DNA from: Nymphaea colorata
Lineage: Eukaryota > Streptophyta > Magnoliopsida > Nymphaeales > Nymphaeaceae
NCBI RefSeq assembly: GCF_008831285.2
Contig: NC_045141.1
Span: 24,475,315 to 24,539,314, forward strand
Direction: 5' to 3'
Length of the DNA stretch: 64,000 nucleotides
A model generated the notes under the pieces. The model worked only from the letters and a program-made list of their open reading frames with translations, was not told the origin of the DNA and made no database searches. Shown one piece after another: positions 1 through 11,815 of this stretch; within the stretch, counting starts at the first letter, position 1, and each line of letters begins with the position of its first letter. A program made the translations under genes and the position numbers.

Positions 1-1440
1 TGAAAGCCTAACATACAAGAATCAAATAAAGACACATGTACATACCTGATCTTATTCCTATGTACTAGCTTTATCTTGTGAAACCAATAAAGCAACTTAA
101 GTAAAACAAATCGAAATTCATTGACACATAATAAAGAAGCAATAAACAGCTATTGTATCCAAAAGAACAAGAAGCCAATTGGACAGTATATTCAAGGTTG
201 AAATGGCATCTTGTCAATTGAAACCATGGAAAGCAAAGTCATGCCAGATTCAATAAAGAAAGACCAAATTTTTAAGAGATTTTTATTTCGAAACAAGAGA
301 AAAAGAACTTTTAATATGATTATGCAGTTCAAAAGTTTTAAGGATTAAGTGATACGAATTCCAACCTACGGAATCAATATACCAAATCCAATGGACGAAA
401 AAATGAAACTCAGAGGCTTAACCTACACCAAGATTTTTAAAGCCAAAGATGTAACCTACAATTGAGTTTCTAACATTATCCTATTTCTCCCCAATCCAAT
501 TACGCAAGGAAGAAAACTAAAAAGAAATAGCTAATATGGACGAGAGCAAAAGTAAGATATTTATCATTAACGGATAACTTGACATGGGATTTGTATGCCA
601 GTTGACAACTATGCAGAGCGTGTTGCTTGTTGCACTTAAAGTTTTAGGTTGACATGTTACACTCCAAGGAAAAAGGTAATTCAAAGGTCATATCAGTCTC
701 CTGCCTTGAGAATCTTGATTACCTTAAGAGATAAATGGATTGATACAATTACATGGATTAACCGATGCATAACAAGTCAACCATTCGTTTGCACCATCCA
801 GCTTCAGTGCATAATTTAAGGGTTTCGACTTGTGACAAATGATGACGGGCATAAGCTTAGTGACCTCTACATAAAAGGTCTGTTGACCATGATAGCACAT
901 GATATTAACCAAAAAGGAAAACTACTGCAAAAATAACAAGACAATCACAAAGACTATTTGAGGTCCATGTAAGTGAGGAGAAATCAAAACGAAATAAGAC
1001 ATGTCTTGGTATGCTACAGAAAAAGTAGATTGTTTCTAACAAACCAGATAATCTTTATAACTTTCAAAACCAAAAAAAAAAAAGAGTTGAACACAAAGAA
1101 TACGCTTCGAGATACATGCCGTTCAACTGATATAAGCTGCTACAACCTAAAAATCTCGTCAATATAATTGGAAACATTAGCAAATGTGAATCAAGATAAA
1201 TACATGACGCAACATGGCATAGCCAAATTCCAAGAAGGTTTGCAAATCCTTCAATGTCGGATAGAAGCAGGAAAATTTGTACAAAAAGTACCTCAGAGAA
1301 GCAACCAAATGGTTTCCCCTCATTGCTCCAATTCATTTCTTTTGTAAATTCTGACACCCCAGTGGTACCAATATGACAGCAGATATTCATTTGTTCCTTG
1401 TATGAATGGCGCACTTGAAACCAATCAAGTCGCCTGATAC
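1..1440. other. Intergenic, no gene recognised
   Basis: AT-rich sequence downstream of the ELC gene. The short open frames (for example 724-912 and 1064-1414 on minus) have no recognisable domain, no splice-consistent neighbours and AT-driven composition. The last 40 or so bases before 1482 probably include the 3' UTR of the minus-strand ELC gene. Confidence 0.6.
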
Positions 1441-1481
1441 TGCACTCAAAGAGCTGGCAACCAAATTTTCAAATCTTTGAT

Positions 1482-2774
1482 TCAGACGCCGTATGGAGAA
1501 GCTCTAGAAGCCATACTGGCTACTTGAGCCTGCAACCGCGCTGCTTTCACTTTCGCTGACATCGCCCGTTGAAAGAATTGCTCACGAGAGAGCGCTCTTA
1601 TGTTCCTCATGTAAGCATCAAAAGGGATGACGCCTTGCTGAAAGGCCTTGTCCAACGCATAGATAGTATCTTCAATGGAGAAATCGGCAGAAGCACAATC
1701 CAGAATCTGTCTGGAGAGAGGATCCGCGGGCTCAAAAACGTCGTCGATATCAATATCCGACTTCTTCTTGTTGCCATTTTCCTTCACCCACCCTTCAAGA
1801 ATATCTGAATTCATCAGCACCACCTGCAGCAACTGCTCCAATGCCTCCTTCTCATCCACCATCTCCTTCAATCCCTTATCGAGCTGCCCCTCTCGCTTCC
1901 TCAACGCCCCCTGCAAATTGAAGAGAGAATCCATTTCTGCCTCTCTGGCCTTCCTCAGAGCAACAGTATCAGAATGCAGCATCTCCAGAAGCTTATTGGT
2001 CGCATTCCTCTTAAAAACTTCAGACGGATCTTCCGTGGCGGGCGGTGGCCGTTGCGGCGACCCTGGCGACGGCGGCATCATGCGGCCATAAGGCGACATA
2101 AGCCGATTGAGGACACCACCAGCACCCGGGCGGCCCCCACCGGCCTGATGGCTCCATACAGAAGAAGAGGATGAGGATGAAGAAGAAGCAGATGGGGCTG
2201 GAGGAGGAGGCGACGGCGAAGGTCCGGCCGCTGCAGAAGACGAAGATCCACGGGTAGGACTATGAACCCTGTGACCTGAAGCCGCGGAAGGCTGCTTGGT
2301 ATAGAGGGGAGGGTCGCGAGAGAACAGATCGCTCATGTTCTTGGACAATTCGATGAGATTCGAACTGGGGAAGACCCAATGGTGGAGGTACGGAACGGAG
2401 ACCACGCCGGAGGGGTTCACGAGCGGGTGGGCACGGCGGATGATCATGTCCCTGGTGGGGTTCACGAAGACGCAGGGGGGCTGACGAGGGTATGACTCCA
2501 GGAGCCAGATGACGACCGGAATGTTGTAGGTGACTCGCTGGTAGGCTATGGGTATCGTGCCCTCGGTCTGAAGGAGGTTGGCCGTCCTGCCGTCGTTGTG
2601 GGCGAAGACGGCCGTCTTGACCTGGAGGCTGGGGTACTCCTGAACCAGGTTGACGAGGTGTTGCCGGATGTACCATTTCAGGTCCTCGCTGTATGGCAGG
2701 GAGGAAGGGCCGCGCTGCGACAGGACGCCGTTTAGGAACTGAACCGTGAGGTGGCTTGAGTTAGAGCCGTACAT
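1482..2774 (-). CDS. ELC: ELC/VPS23-like ESCRT-I subunit (TSG101 family)
   Basis: This gene encodes the ubiquitin-binding ESCRT-I subunit that sorts ubiquitinated membrane cargo into multivesicular endosomes. The single exon encodes 430 aa, close to the usual plant ELC length. The open frame runs four codons further upstream but opens with TTG; the first ATG (2774) gives an N-terminus beginning MYGSNSSHLTVQFL. Residues about 5-150 form the UEV domain. In the segment VSVPYLHHWVFPSSNL a tyrosine sits where active E2 enzymes have the catalytic cysteine, as in TSG101. A Pro/Ser/Gly-rich linker (about 160-240) contains a polyserine tract. A coiled coil follows (about 260-325), then the C-terminal steadiness box (about 345-415, with DPLSRQILDC and PFDAYMRNIRALSREQFF). 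Arabidopsis ELC (VPS23A) acts in endosomal sorting and cytokinesis; transferring that role here is inference from family membership. The 5' region is GC-rich and no ATG precedes the start for about 290 nt. Confidence 0.95.
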   Translation of the reverse strand: MYGSNSSHLTVQFLNGVLSQRGPSSLPYSEDLKWYIRQHLVNLVQEYPSLQVKTAVFAHNDGRTANLLQTEGTIPIAYQRVTYNIPVVIWLLESYPRQPPCVFVNPTRDMIIRRAHPLVNPSGVVSVPYLHHWVFPSSNLIELSKNMSDLFSRDPPLYTKQPSAASGHRVHSPTRGSSSSAAAGPSPSPPPPAPSASSSSSSSSSVWSHQAGGGRPGAGGVLNRLMSPYGRMMPPSPGSPQRPPPATEDPSEVFKRNATNKLLEMLHSDTVALRKAREAEMDSLFNLQGALRKREGQLDKGLKEMVDEKEALEQLLQVVLMNSDILEGWVKENGNKKKSDIDIDDVFEPADPLSRQILDCASADFSIEDTIYALDKAFQQGVIPFDAYMRNIRALSREQFFQRAMSAKVKAARLQAQVASMASRASPYGV

Positions 2775-3060
2775 GGTCGGATCCAAGGCAACCCGGCTTC
2801 CTCGCAGACAATCAATCGATGGTGGTGGTGGTGGCGATGGTTTTGACCTGTTGATCGAGATCGGGATGGCGGTGCGGCCGGTGCTGGAAGCAAATTGAAG
2901 AAAGAGAAGCTTCCAGGACTCCTTCGAGTTTCCCTGCAGGAGAAGAAAGGGTTGAGGGTCGGGTAGGGGAGGCGGGGCCGCTTTCTGGAACGGATTCGAT
3001 TCGATTCCTTGCCGGCGAAGGAACGCGTCCTTCCCTTGCCTACTCTCTTTCTCCTTCCCT
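2775..3060 (-). promoter_or_regulatory. Probable 5' UTR/promoter of ELC gene
   Basis: GC-rich sequence immediately upstream of the ELC start codon, in sharp contrast with the AT-rich DNA beyond 3070. No upstream ATG is present on the minus strand in this interval. The extent of the 5' UTR is inferred from composition only. Confidence 0.45.
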
Positions 3061-3069
3061 TGTTTGGCA

Positions 3070-5140
3070 TTTGGGCTCTTAATTATTATTATAATTCATC
3101 TCCACATCATAATCATCTTCTTAATGCAACCCTTCCCTACTCCTCAAAATCTAGTGGTGTGCATGTATTCAACGATGAGAGTAGGATCTTATCAAAACAG
3201 CTTCCTTATGCACATTTTGGTTTAGAATTTTCCATTTGAATCTATTTAATGGAAGCTGGAAAGATTCAGATTTCTTGAAACTATGACCAAGTCTGATTCG
3301 GTTTGTAAAGCTCAAATTAAATAAGGGACAAGAACGAGGCGTTAACACCATGAGCAATCAGCTCACCTACTCCGTTGAAATGGACTAACCGAATATCTTC
3401 TTCGTGTTGACAAAAATAACTTTTAATTTTTTAATGAGCATCAATATATAAATTAAAAAAGTTGCTCTAATGTGTTAAAATAACTTTTTTGGAGTCTCGA
3501 ATGAATGGAGAAATTAATCTATATAATCTAATATATAAGATTTCCACCAATTTAATTGGATTTTCTAAAGAAGTTTACCTTGGTTTTGGCTCGTAATAAT
3601 AAATGTTAGGGATGTCAATTGATCACATTCACGTCAAATATTGGACTGTCCTGCTTCAAGAAAAATTGGATATTAAAAATATTTAACCTTTGGTTAACAG
3701 ATTGGATTGGATTTGGATTTAAAAAATGATGTCCCATGTTTTGCTTTAGATAAATATCCGATCATATTCATATTCAGTTTTAAGTACTTGTCCTATATTC
3801 AATATTTATACATATTGAAAGTTGGTTCTTAATATATCATAATGTGGTTTTGATCTGGTTGTGTATTTAAAAGTAGAATCCAGATTCGGATGTGAATTCA
3901 AAGGATGAGTTTGGATTGGATTTAGATGGTAAATTTAACAATTTGATCCAGATATGGTGTAGACTTCTCTTCATTAGTATCGAATATGAATGTGAAAACA
4001 TCCTATAAATTGGATTTGATAAGGAGTACATCCAATTCTAATTTGATCCAAGTCCTGTATATGTCTAGCAAGGGACCTTCCTCTGCTTTAAGCTCAACCC
4101 AAGATATTTTCATTGCACAAATGAGAGAAGCGATTTTTCATACGGACACGAGTCCATATCTGGATCTGAGTCTGAAAAATGGGGATTTATGTTAGAAACA
4201 GTTTAGATCAAGTTAGATAGCTGATCCAAATCAACACAGCACTACAGGATATGAATAAAAAAACAGGTTATAAATGTGGAAGCTAGTTGGTTTAGGTGCT
4301 TATGTTAATGGATTTGGACTCCACTGCATCAGATTCCTCTGCACTTCTTTGCATGTCAAACATTTATTTTGAACTTTGTCCTTCTTTTTTTTTATTTTTC
4401 CTTTTTAATAAGTCAAAGCATTGGGTCGGATTTACATTTGGTATCATTTGGTTTTGGATCTGCTGCATGAATCCAAAGTAAATAGGGGTTTGATAGCCTG
4501 AGATAAGTTATTGAAGATTTAGGGTGTCGTTGATGGTTTGGAATTTTGATTTGAGAATGAAAATTCCAGAATCATAATGTCTCCCCCAAACTAGAATGGA
4601 ATCAAAATTTTAGATTTCAGTTTCTCAATGCTAAAAACAAAATATTTTGTTTATTTCATAATTTATATTTCTTATAACATAAGTATTTTGAGTCTAAAAT
4701 TTTATGATTGTAGGTACATAAAACGCCCTCTACAAACCATGGATTTAAGATTGGACCCTCCACTTTTGATCTTAAATCAGATTTTTTTTTTTTTTTAATG
4801 CAACGAAGTAAAATCAAGATCTTCAGTTTGACGAAACTGATGGATTTTTTTTACATCAGCAAAAGCATGCAACACCAAATACACATTGACATAACAGCCA
4901 TATATTTCAAATTCGAAGTAATCAAACTCCCTTAATAAGTACTGGGTTTAGATCTACCTGTTCCCATTGGTGGGTGGCGGAATGGTAATTTCTTATTGAA
5001 GTAGAGTGCTTTCCTGAGCGCTCGAGGCGTTCTCATGACGCACCGACCGAATGGCAACAGTGTTACTATCGTCATTATCAGGGCTTTTTTGTTGGCAAAT
5101 TGTTTTTCCCTCTAAGGTCCTTCTCCCGCCAAAAGCACGA
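3070..5140. other. Intergenic, degenerate repeat-like DNA
   Basis: AT-rich sequence with no supported gene. It contains repeated themes such as 'gggatgtcaatt' and 'ggattggatttggattt' (3600-3980, 4000-4250). These resemble the old dispersed repeats common in plant genomes. No terminal repeats could be defined. Confidence 0.5.
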
Positions 5141-5149
5141 TGCTGCATT

Positions 5150-6420
5150 TAAAAGAAGAGGGGCGCCTCTCACGCAGTCGATCTAAATCCCCTTTCCCTT
5201 CAACCAGAGCGATCTGCGACATTTTACCGATTTAAACCCTAATTTTGCCGTCGGCGGTGTCCTTGATCGTCTCCGCATCATCGCTGCCGGCGGGTTCCTC
5301 CTCATCTGCTTTCATTTTGCTCAACCTCTTCGCCCTTCCAACCTCATTGGGAATCTGATTCGTCTCTTCTCCAGAGCTCCTTCTTGCTATTTGTTGAGGG
5401 GCGTTGTGCGTTAATGCCGTCCGTTGTGCTTCCATAGAGAAGCGGATTGAAGGGGAACCTTGAGAGGATTTTGTGCAAGACGATGATTGTCGTCCGTTCT
5501 CATGTACTTTTTTGGATTTGTGTTCGAATTGTATATGAAGATTATAGGCTGGAGGGCAACAGGGGTGAAGGAGTTCGCGAAATTGAAGAGTTCGACTCCT
5601 GTAAGTTCGATTATGTGGTTGTGTCTTTTCCTTGTTGTGCTTGCTGTTTTTGCCTTTGTGCAGCCAGGTTTTCCTTGATTCTGGTCTTGTATGTGGCACT
5701 GTTTTCTGCAGGAAGATCGAAGGATTCATGCATCGATGCTGCAGGGACAGGCTTCATGCCTCCTGATGATTTCTTTGAGTACGTGAATTTAAAACATTTT
5801 TTCTGTTTCTTTTAGAGTCACCTGTTCCTCGTGTTTAATATTCGACTGTGGCTGCGACTTGTTTTAGCCTTTGAGAAATTGTGAAATAATTAATCATGTC
5901 CTTGCCATGATCATAGCCAATCAAATATTTATTCAGTGGCTATATCTTTTCGAGTTTTATTGCAGGGAGCTATTTATTAAGACAATGCGGTTGATTCGCA
6001 CTCCAGACCCCTGGTCTGGTTCCCTCTTTCCCTTTTCATGTTGATTCCATTTCTGTGAATTGCAAAACCACTCTTATTGTCTAAATGTTATAAAATGGAA
6101 CTTGGTTACCTTTCTTGTCTCATTCTTTTCACCAAGGGTGATCGTCCCTTTGGGTGGAAACGCTATCATTTATAATGATATCATACGAACGCACTGCACT
6201 GTTCATTTGCAGATAAGCCATCTGACGAACTTTTATTACCAAGCTCAGTTTCGTTTTCATCTAATTTGACTGGCAACTGACAAGAAGTGAACGTATCGCG
6301 ATGGAGTATGGCGATCTGGCCATCCAAAGGTAGATCAGGCGGGAACAAGTCTACAGTATTCCTTTTCAGCACCAGGTTAGTATTTCTGTACAACTCAACC
6401 ATACGTTTCTTTCTCCATCA
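5150..6420 (+). other. Possible transcribed locus, structure unresolved
   Basis: The segment starts with plant 5'-UTR-like sequence ('aaaccctaattttgcc' near 5233) in a locally GC-richer context. It contains good splice consensus sites: a donor at 5601 (ACTCCT/GTAAGT), an acceptor at about 5711 (TTCTGCAG), a donor at about 5780 (TTTGA/GTACGT) and an acceptor at about 5966. Chaining them from the ATG at 5502 gives only a peptide of roughly 65-70 residues with no recognised family. It could be a small-protein gene, a non-coding RNA or a decayed 5' gene end. The evidence is splice signals and composition only. Confidence 0.25.
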
Positions 6421-7428
6421 AGTTTAAATTATGCTCTGTGAGGTTGCTTTCATATTTCATGTGCTTTACTTGGGCTAGGCCTTTTTCTAGGAAATAACTA
6501 GCAATTAAATATCTGTTCCAGTGCACTGCTACTGTCACAAGTTTTTTGTCCCCCAAGTCTGCTCATGATTCGTAGAGAAAATGACGCAGAACTGCAGAAT
6601 CCGTTCAATCTTGACTAAAGCGATTAGGAGTTATTCCCTATATAAAGGCTTTGTACGTTATTTACTTAATGATCTGAAGGTTCATAACCGGTCTTTCGAG
6701 ATCTGCATTCCTTATTACACTATCTTGAACCTACTCCTCATCTTGCCTTCTCATAGAGTCCCCACAAGCCTCATGTATATAAATCGTCCACTACTGACCT
6801 ATGCTAAACAGCAAAATTATTTCTCACCCTGGAAATCCACACTAAAGCTGGTTGGTGCAAGGAAAATAGACTATCGATGTGCTTCTTTTGGTTGGACCGA
6901 AACATGGTGGGACTGGGTATGTTCTCTTCATCTTGGTTGAATCTGAATTTGTCATATAAGAGTTCACACCGTGTAACAGGGCTATAATTGGATTTGACCC
7001 TTTTGCAATTTTCTTTCTTGCTTGAAACTTAAAGTGGTTTCGAAGGTGAAAAGATGCTTAAAAAAGTGATTGCTTGCAGCGCTTTTTTACCTCTATGTTC
7101 GACTTTTCCATTTCTTTTCGTTTCGGATTCTTAATGTTAATGTTGTTAGTTTTGGTATCAGTGCCATAGTGGTTTTGACCATTGGTATACATAAGTTGGC
7201 CTGTATCGGCTTGTTTTTCATTTTTAAAATTGAAATTATTTAAAAAAATTATTTTCTTAAATATAAAAAAATCATGTAAATTCATATTGGCTGTGGATGG
7301 TAAAAAACAACACTTTCCAATAGAGTTTTATATGCATCACCAGCCTATTAAGCCAGCTCATCTTATGCAACCTGTGCCTACCTAATTGATGCATGCTATG
7401 CCTTCCTAAGTCATGCCTAGTCACATGG

Positions 7429-7503
7429 GTGCGTCAAATATGTGACGCACTGTTGACTGGGATGCGAGTGCACCCTAACACGGTATGAGACTCTGTCATA
7501 CCG
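7429..7503. repeat. Two adjacent perfect 8-bp-stem hairpins
   Basis: The first hairpin is GTGCGTCA (7429-7436), loop AATATG, TGACGCAC (7443-7450). The second is CGGTATGA (7481-7488), loop GACTCTG, TCATACCG (7496-7503). Both stems are perfect. No function is assigned. Confidence 0.7.
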
Positions 7504-7677
7504 AATCGAATGCTACTGGACGCACCTGTTTTTTTTTTTTCCTATTTTTATATTTTTTTCATATCTTTTCCTTTTCCTTTTTCCATCTTCTCTTTCTCAT
7601 CCCTTATTTTATTTAGTAAAACTTCTAATTTGGTATGAGATTAGAGTAACTATGATAAAAAAAATTGAAAAATATAG

Positions 7678-7680
<3 letters not shown>

Positions 7681-7721
<41 letters not shown>
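7681..7721. repeat. (TA)n microsatellite
   Basis: About 19-20 uninterrupted TA units in intergenic DNA. Confidence 0.95.
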
Positions 7722-7723
<2 letters not shown>

Positions 7724-8037
7724 TCACTGCACTCACATCTTTTCTTTTTTTTTGAAATTTGTTGCATCTCGTACGTGTACGTGCACCCGCACCCATGTAA
7801 CATAATGATACATTGTATGCATAGGATGACATTCTTTGATCTCTTTCGCCATCCCAAGAGGACTGCATGTCAAGTGACCCCTCCCATGAAGCTGAACCTC
7901 TTGAATATATTATTGAAGACGTGTTGAGCATTTTTCGGCCAATCATAATCAAATTGTTGGAAAATAGATTTGATTTCATTGTGGCTTCAAAGTTCCAAGT
8001 GTTCACATCTAACCATTTTAAAATTATTTAGAGATTT

Positions 8038-8340
8038 CACTTTTTATTATTTTTATTTTTTTGAAAATAAATTTACTAATAGTTTTAGCTGATACACAAG
8101 AATTGGCCGGTTCACTCACCTGCAGTTCCATCAATTCGATTCATGGCGGATTCAAGAGTACCACGTGTCAACATTTGACAGTTTTAAGAGCCATTCAATT
8201 TTTTTTATCTTTTATGTATTTTTCATTTAATTTTTAGAAAATAAATTTTTTTATATTTTTAGCTGATTCTCAACGATTCAGCTGAATTGATGAATTGGGC
8301 AACTCACTGAGCAAGCAGTTCCATCATTTCGGTTCACAAA
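8038..8340. repeat. Two diverged copies of a dispersed repeat
   Basis: Two successive segments share an AT-rich block ending in 'gaaaataaat', then 'tagctgat', then a region with 'ggttcactcacctgcagttc' or 'caactcactgagcaagcag' and a 'gttccatca' element. A third relative lies at about 20035-20190. Family and superfamily are unknown. Confidence 0.4.
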
Positions 8341-10499
8341 TCTATTTTTACAACATCAATCTTAGGTACTTGCTTGGCTAGCAGTTTAGTTGCCTCAAGC
8401 CCCAAGGTGACAACATTAAAAGCTTGTTAACTGGTGGCTTATTGGCGTGCTGTGAGAAATCAATACTCTCAAATATCATTAGTATCTGAGCAGCAACTCC
8501 AAGAAATCAAGGACAATATGAAAACTCTATCAGGCCAGAGCGGCGGACTCAAGATGGAATAGTGGAAACGGAGATTGAAAATTCAGCGGCCAACTCTTCC
8601 AGAAGGAAGTGTATGTTTTTTCGTCAATTTGCCTGTATATTGGACCAACGCATCTCATCCCTCAGCACTGATAATTTGTGCTTGCCACAGACGACAAATT
8701 CCTGCAGCCTGGAATTACTTTTTTCCACTTTGGGACACAAGGCATGAAGGGATGCTAGCACTTGTGCCTAATTACGCAACTCATCTTTAGAGGCCATTCA
8801 CATTGCGGAAATATCAAATCTTTATCGGGGATGAAATCACCAGGACTTGACAGGGCTTCCAACCCACTTTTTCAATTGGTATCGGGATGATGTTTCTCTA
8901 GATATCAGCCTTCTAGTCATTGAATTCCATGTAAGGCCAGATTCCCTTACGATCACTGACCGACATTTTCCCCTTGTCGTCCAATCTCAATTGCAGGCGC
9001 TCTACCAATTACCGATGCCCAACTCCAGGTATCTATTTTACTATTTCATCCAAAATTTGGCCACCTCAATTGGCACTCATCTCAGACTGATCCATAGTTC
9101 AAGTTTATGTTGTCGCCATAAAAGTTGCACATTTGATGCATAAATTAGGTAAGCCTGAATAATGCTTAAAATAGATTCTTCTCCAGCTTTGGATAATATT
9201 TCTTTCGATTACCTCATCCTGATGATGTCATATGTGGAGTCAGAGCATTTTAAAGAACTCAATGGCAAGCTTGTCTTCTCATTAGTCAGTGTCGGGAACC
9301 ACCATTACTAAAAAGAATAGAAGTAGTTATAAACAGATGGGAAGACGGTGAATTGGAACCTCCACCAGTATAAATAAGGTCTTGGCCTCTTATCGTGAGT
9401 AATAAGTGGGTGAAGGGAGGTAGCTGTATGAAGTGAGCAACTCAATCTTACTCCCGTGAGCTTGTTAGGTGGCAAAGTTTCATTTGGCTTGGCAGATTTA
9501 CAGTGTACACTACTTTAGGCACATTATCTTTTAATATTTGAGTAGTGGATCTCTATCAAAATTATTATTGAAATTCATCTCAGGTGTCAAAAGTTTTCCG
9601 AATTTTCTTTTGATTTTCTCTACGATAGATTATTCAAGCATCATCTGGGTGGGGTAATATTTAAAATTAGTATTAGTGCTCATGCAGGTTTTGTATTTTA
9701 CTACAATTGGTATATTGGTCCCAATTGTACTTGAAAAAGTGAGCTTGTAGGTCTACTATTCCGATTGCAGGAGAATATTGGATTTACATTAGCTTTTATG
9801 TCAACCCAAATGTTATGCAAATATAAATGATGCCTAAAAAGTTTAATACAAAGAAAATTCAGCCAAGTTTTGATGTCCCAATTGATTTTCAATAATAATT
9901 TCAGTGGAAATCTTTCATTCATGTATCAAACGATAATTTAACTAAATGAGGAGCTTAAAATATGAATATTTCATAAGCCAAGGCAAATGAAGTTTTCCCA
10001 AGTAATAAGCTCACAAGAGTTTAACCAAATACAAAGAGAAGAAAAACACAAACACTAAATAGCAAACTATATTATTAACAACAAGAAGCGCTAAAAAGGA
10101 AATCACAAACTTACATATTGCGCTTGAGTTGCTTATACTTCACAAGACCATTTCAGGTCATGCACCTAACACTTGATACAATCACGTTAAAAGGCCCAGG
10201 TCTTAGAGAGGTGAGAGCGGTCGCGTTGAATGTTTTCACCACTGATTCAAGTGGGGACACAAGTTTGTTCTTAGTTTTCCAGAACGTTCGTAAGGAGTCG
10301 GCAATGACGACTCCTGCGTCATATGTGCATGAGATTGGTTCCGTGCTGGATATCATGAACTAGGTAACTCGTGCAAAACGCGAACCGGTCCTTACCATCG
10401 AAGGGCTCCCCTTGTTCGGTGGGGTAAGTGATGCCTTATTTGTTTTAATATTGTTATTGCTGCAACAACCCTGCGCCTGCGGGCTGCGGGCTGCGGCCG

Positions 10500-11815
10500 A
10501 CGAGGCCTCGTACCCTTTTTATTCAACAGAAAAATATATACAATAAAACATTGGCTGACAAGGAGAAGCCTATAATCGAAACCTGGGGAAAACGATTTAC
10601 AAATTTGCTCATGAAGGAAGATCTTACAAGTGTAGGGCCAAAATAAAGGAGGTGTCTTGAGAGGGGTCGTTGTACAAAATCTGCATGTTTTGAAACTTGT
10701 TCACCAGTGCTGCAGGAGACTGCCCCGGTAGTCTTCTACCCTGAAGAGTCCCACATATCCAAGAACACCATTTTTTGTTGTTGGCAATGAGGAGAAACCG
10801 GATCTGAGGGTGAAGAGTAATGGCTGATAACGCTTTTACCAGCCCAGCATTCTTAAGAAACAGCTGCTTTTCCTCCCCAATGATTGCCCCCGAACAGATG
10901 CTTTGACCTGTGCCATCTTTGACAAGATAGACAAACTTTTTGCTGCCTTTGGAGGTACCTGAAGCAACCTGCACACACATCTGATTGTAGGGAATGATCT
11001 GCAGCTTATCAGGCACAAACCCACTGGCTACCCGAACTTGCATTTCCCTCAAATCGTTGGGGGAGTTCCTCATAATAGCATAGAATCCATCTACACATGT
11101 TCAACAGAATTAGTTTCCTTTTCAGGTGACTTGAGTGAGTCCTGTGTATACGGTTATTTCTGCTGCACCACAATCTCCATAGGGTGGAGTAGAAGCTGAT
11201 TCTCCAACATTTCATTAATCAACCACGTTTAAAACTACAAGTAAACCATCTTTTCATCTCCATAAGTATTGAACGTTGGGGCCCATACTTTCTTCTTGAA
11301 CATCCTCAACCCTCAACACCAAGCCCCATGAGGCTGCAGCAGGGGGGCAAGAGATGAGGACATGGTGCAGAGTCTCCACATTGACAAAACAAAACACACA
11401 ACGGCTTGCTAAGGCTATACCATTACATTGAATCCGCTCTAAGGTCAGGAGATGATCGATACAAGCAAGCCAGACAAACTATTGGGCTCTTGAGTGGTAT
11501 TCTTCATCCAAACATGTTTTCGCCAAGGCTCTTCAATGTTGTGCAGCACCTCCCAAATTTCACCGGCTGAAATGGTCTTGCTACTAAGTGCCTTCAATAA
11601 TATTGTTATTGAAGGACTCGCATAAAACTGCATTTTTCTCTGAGCCTTAACCAGTTGCCGACGGAGCGATTTTCCCATCTCATAATTTGACATGCGGATT
11701 TTGTAATTCTATTTGGGAAGGTGTTGCTACAAGTAACCACTTCCTGCTCCTTAAGGGTTTTCTCTAACATTTTTGTCCATGGCCATGAAATCAAGAGTTC
11801 ATTATATTTATTCAA
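10500..11815 (-). mobile_element. LINE (non-LTR retrotransposon) 3' remnant
   Basis: This is a decayed 3' half of a plant LINE, read on the minus strand. In order, it shows an RT C-terminal flank (about 11450-11690, with GEIWEVLHNIEEPW). Next is a reverse-transcriptase zinc-binding (zf-RVT) segment at about 11300-11460, containing DHLLTLERIQCNGIALASRC, then CF and a VETLHHVLISCP motif. Then comes the conserved LWRLWCSRNNRI motif (about 11140-11190) and a 149-codon RNase-H-like region (10624-11073). The tail near 10510 reads TGTTGAATAAAAAG. At least one frameshift separates the segments (about 11445-11460), and the RT catalytic core is absent, so the copy is dead. Confidence 0.75.

Larger units (their letters stand above)
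6421..10500. other. Intergenic, repeats, no gene recognised
   Basis: Low-complexity AT-rich DNA with a (TA)n microsatellite, a hairpin pair (7429-7503) and two related copies of a dispersed repeat (about 8040-8160 and 8205-8340). Open frames at 8575-8790 and 8847-9143 look like decayed coding sequence, but I could not assign them to any family. Confidence 0.45.

Noticed and set aside
1675-2174. Plus-strand open frames across the ELC gene
   Set aside because: They are antisense shadows of a well-supported coding exon.
2775-2786. Four-codon N-terminal extension of ELC
   Set aside because: The extended frame begins with TTG, not ATG. The first ATG is at 2774 and gives a typical ELC N-terminus.
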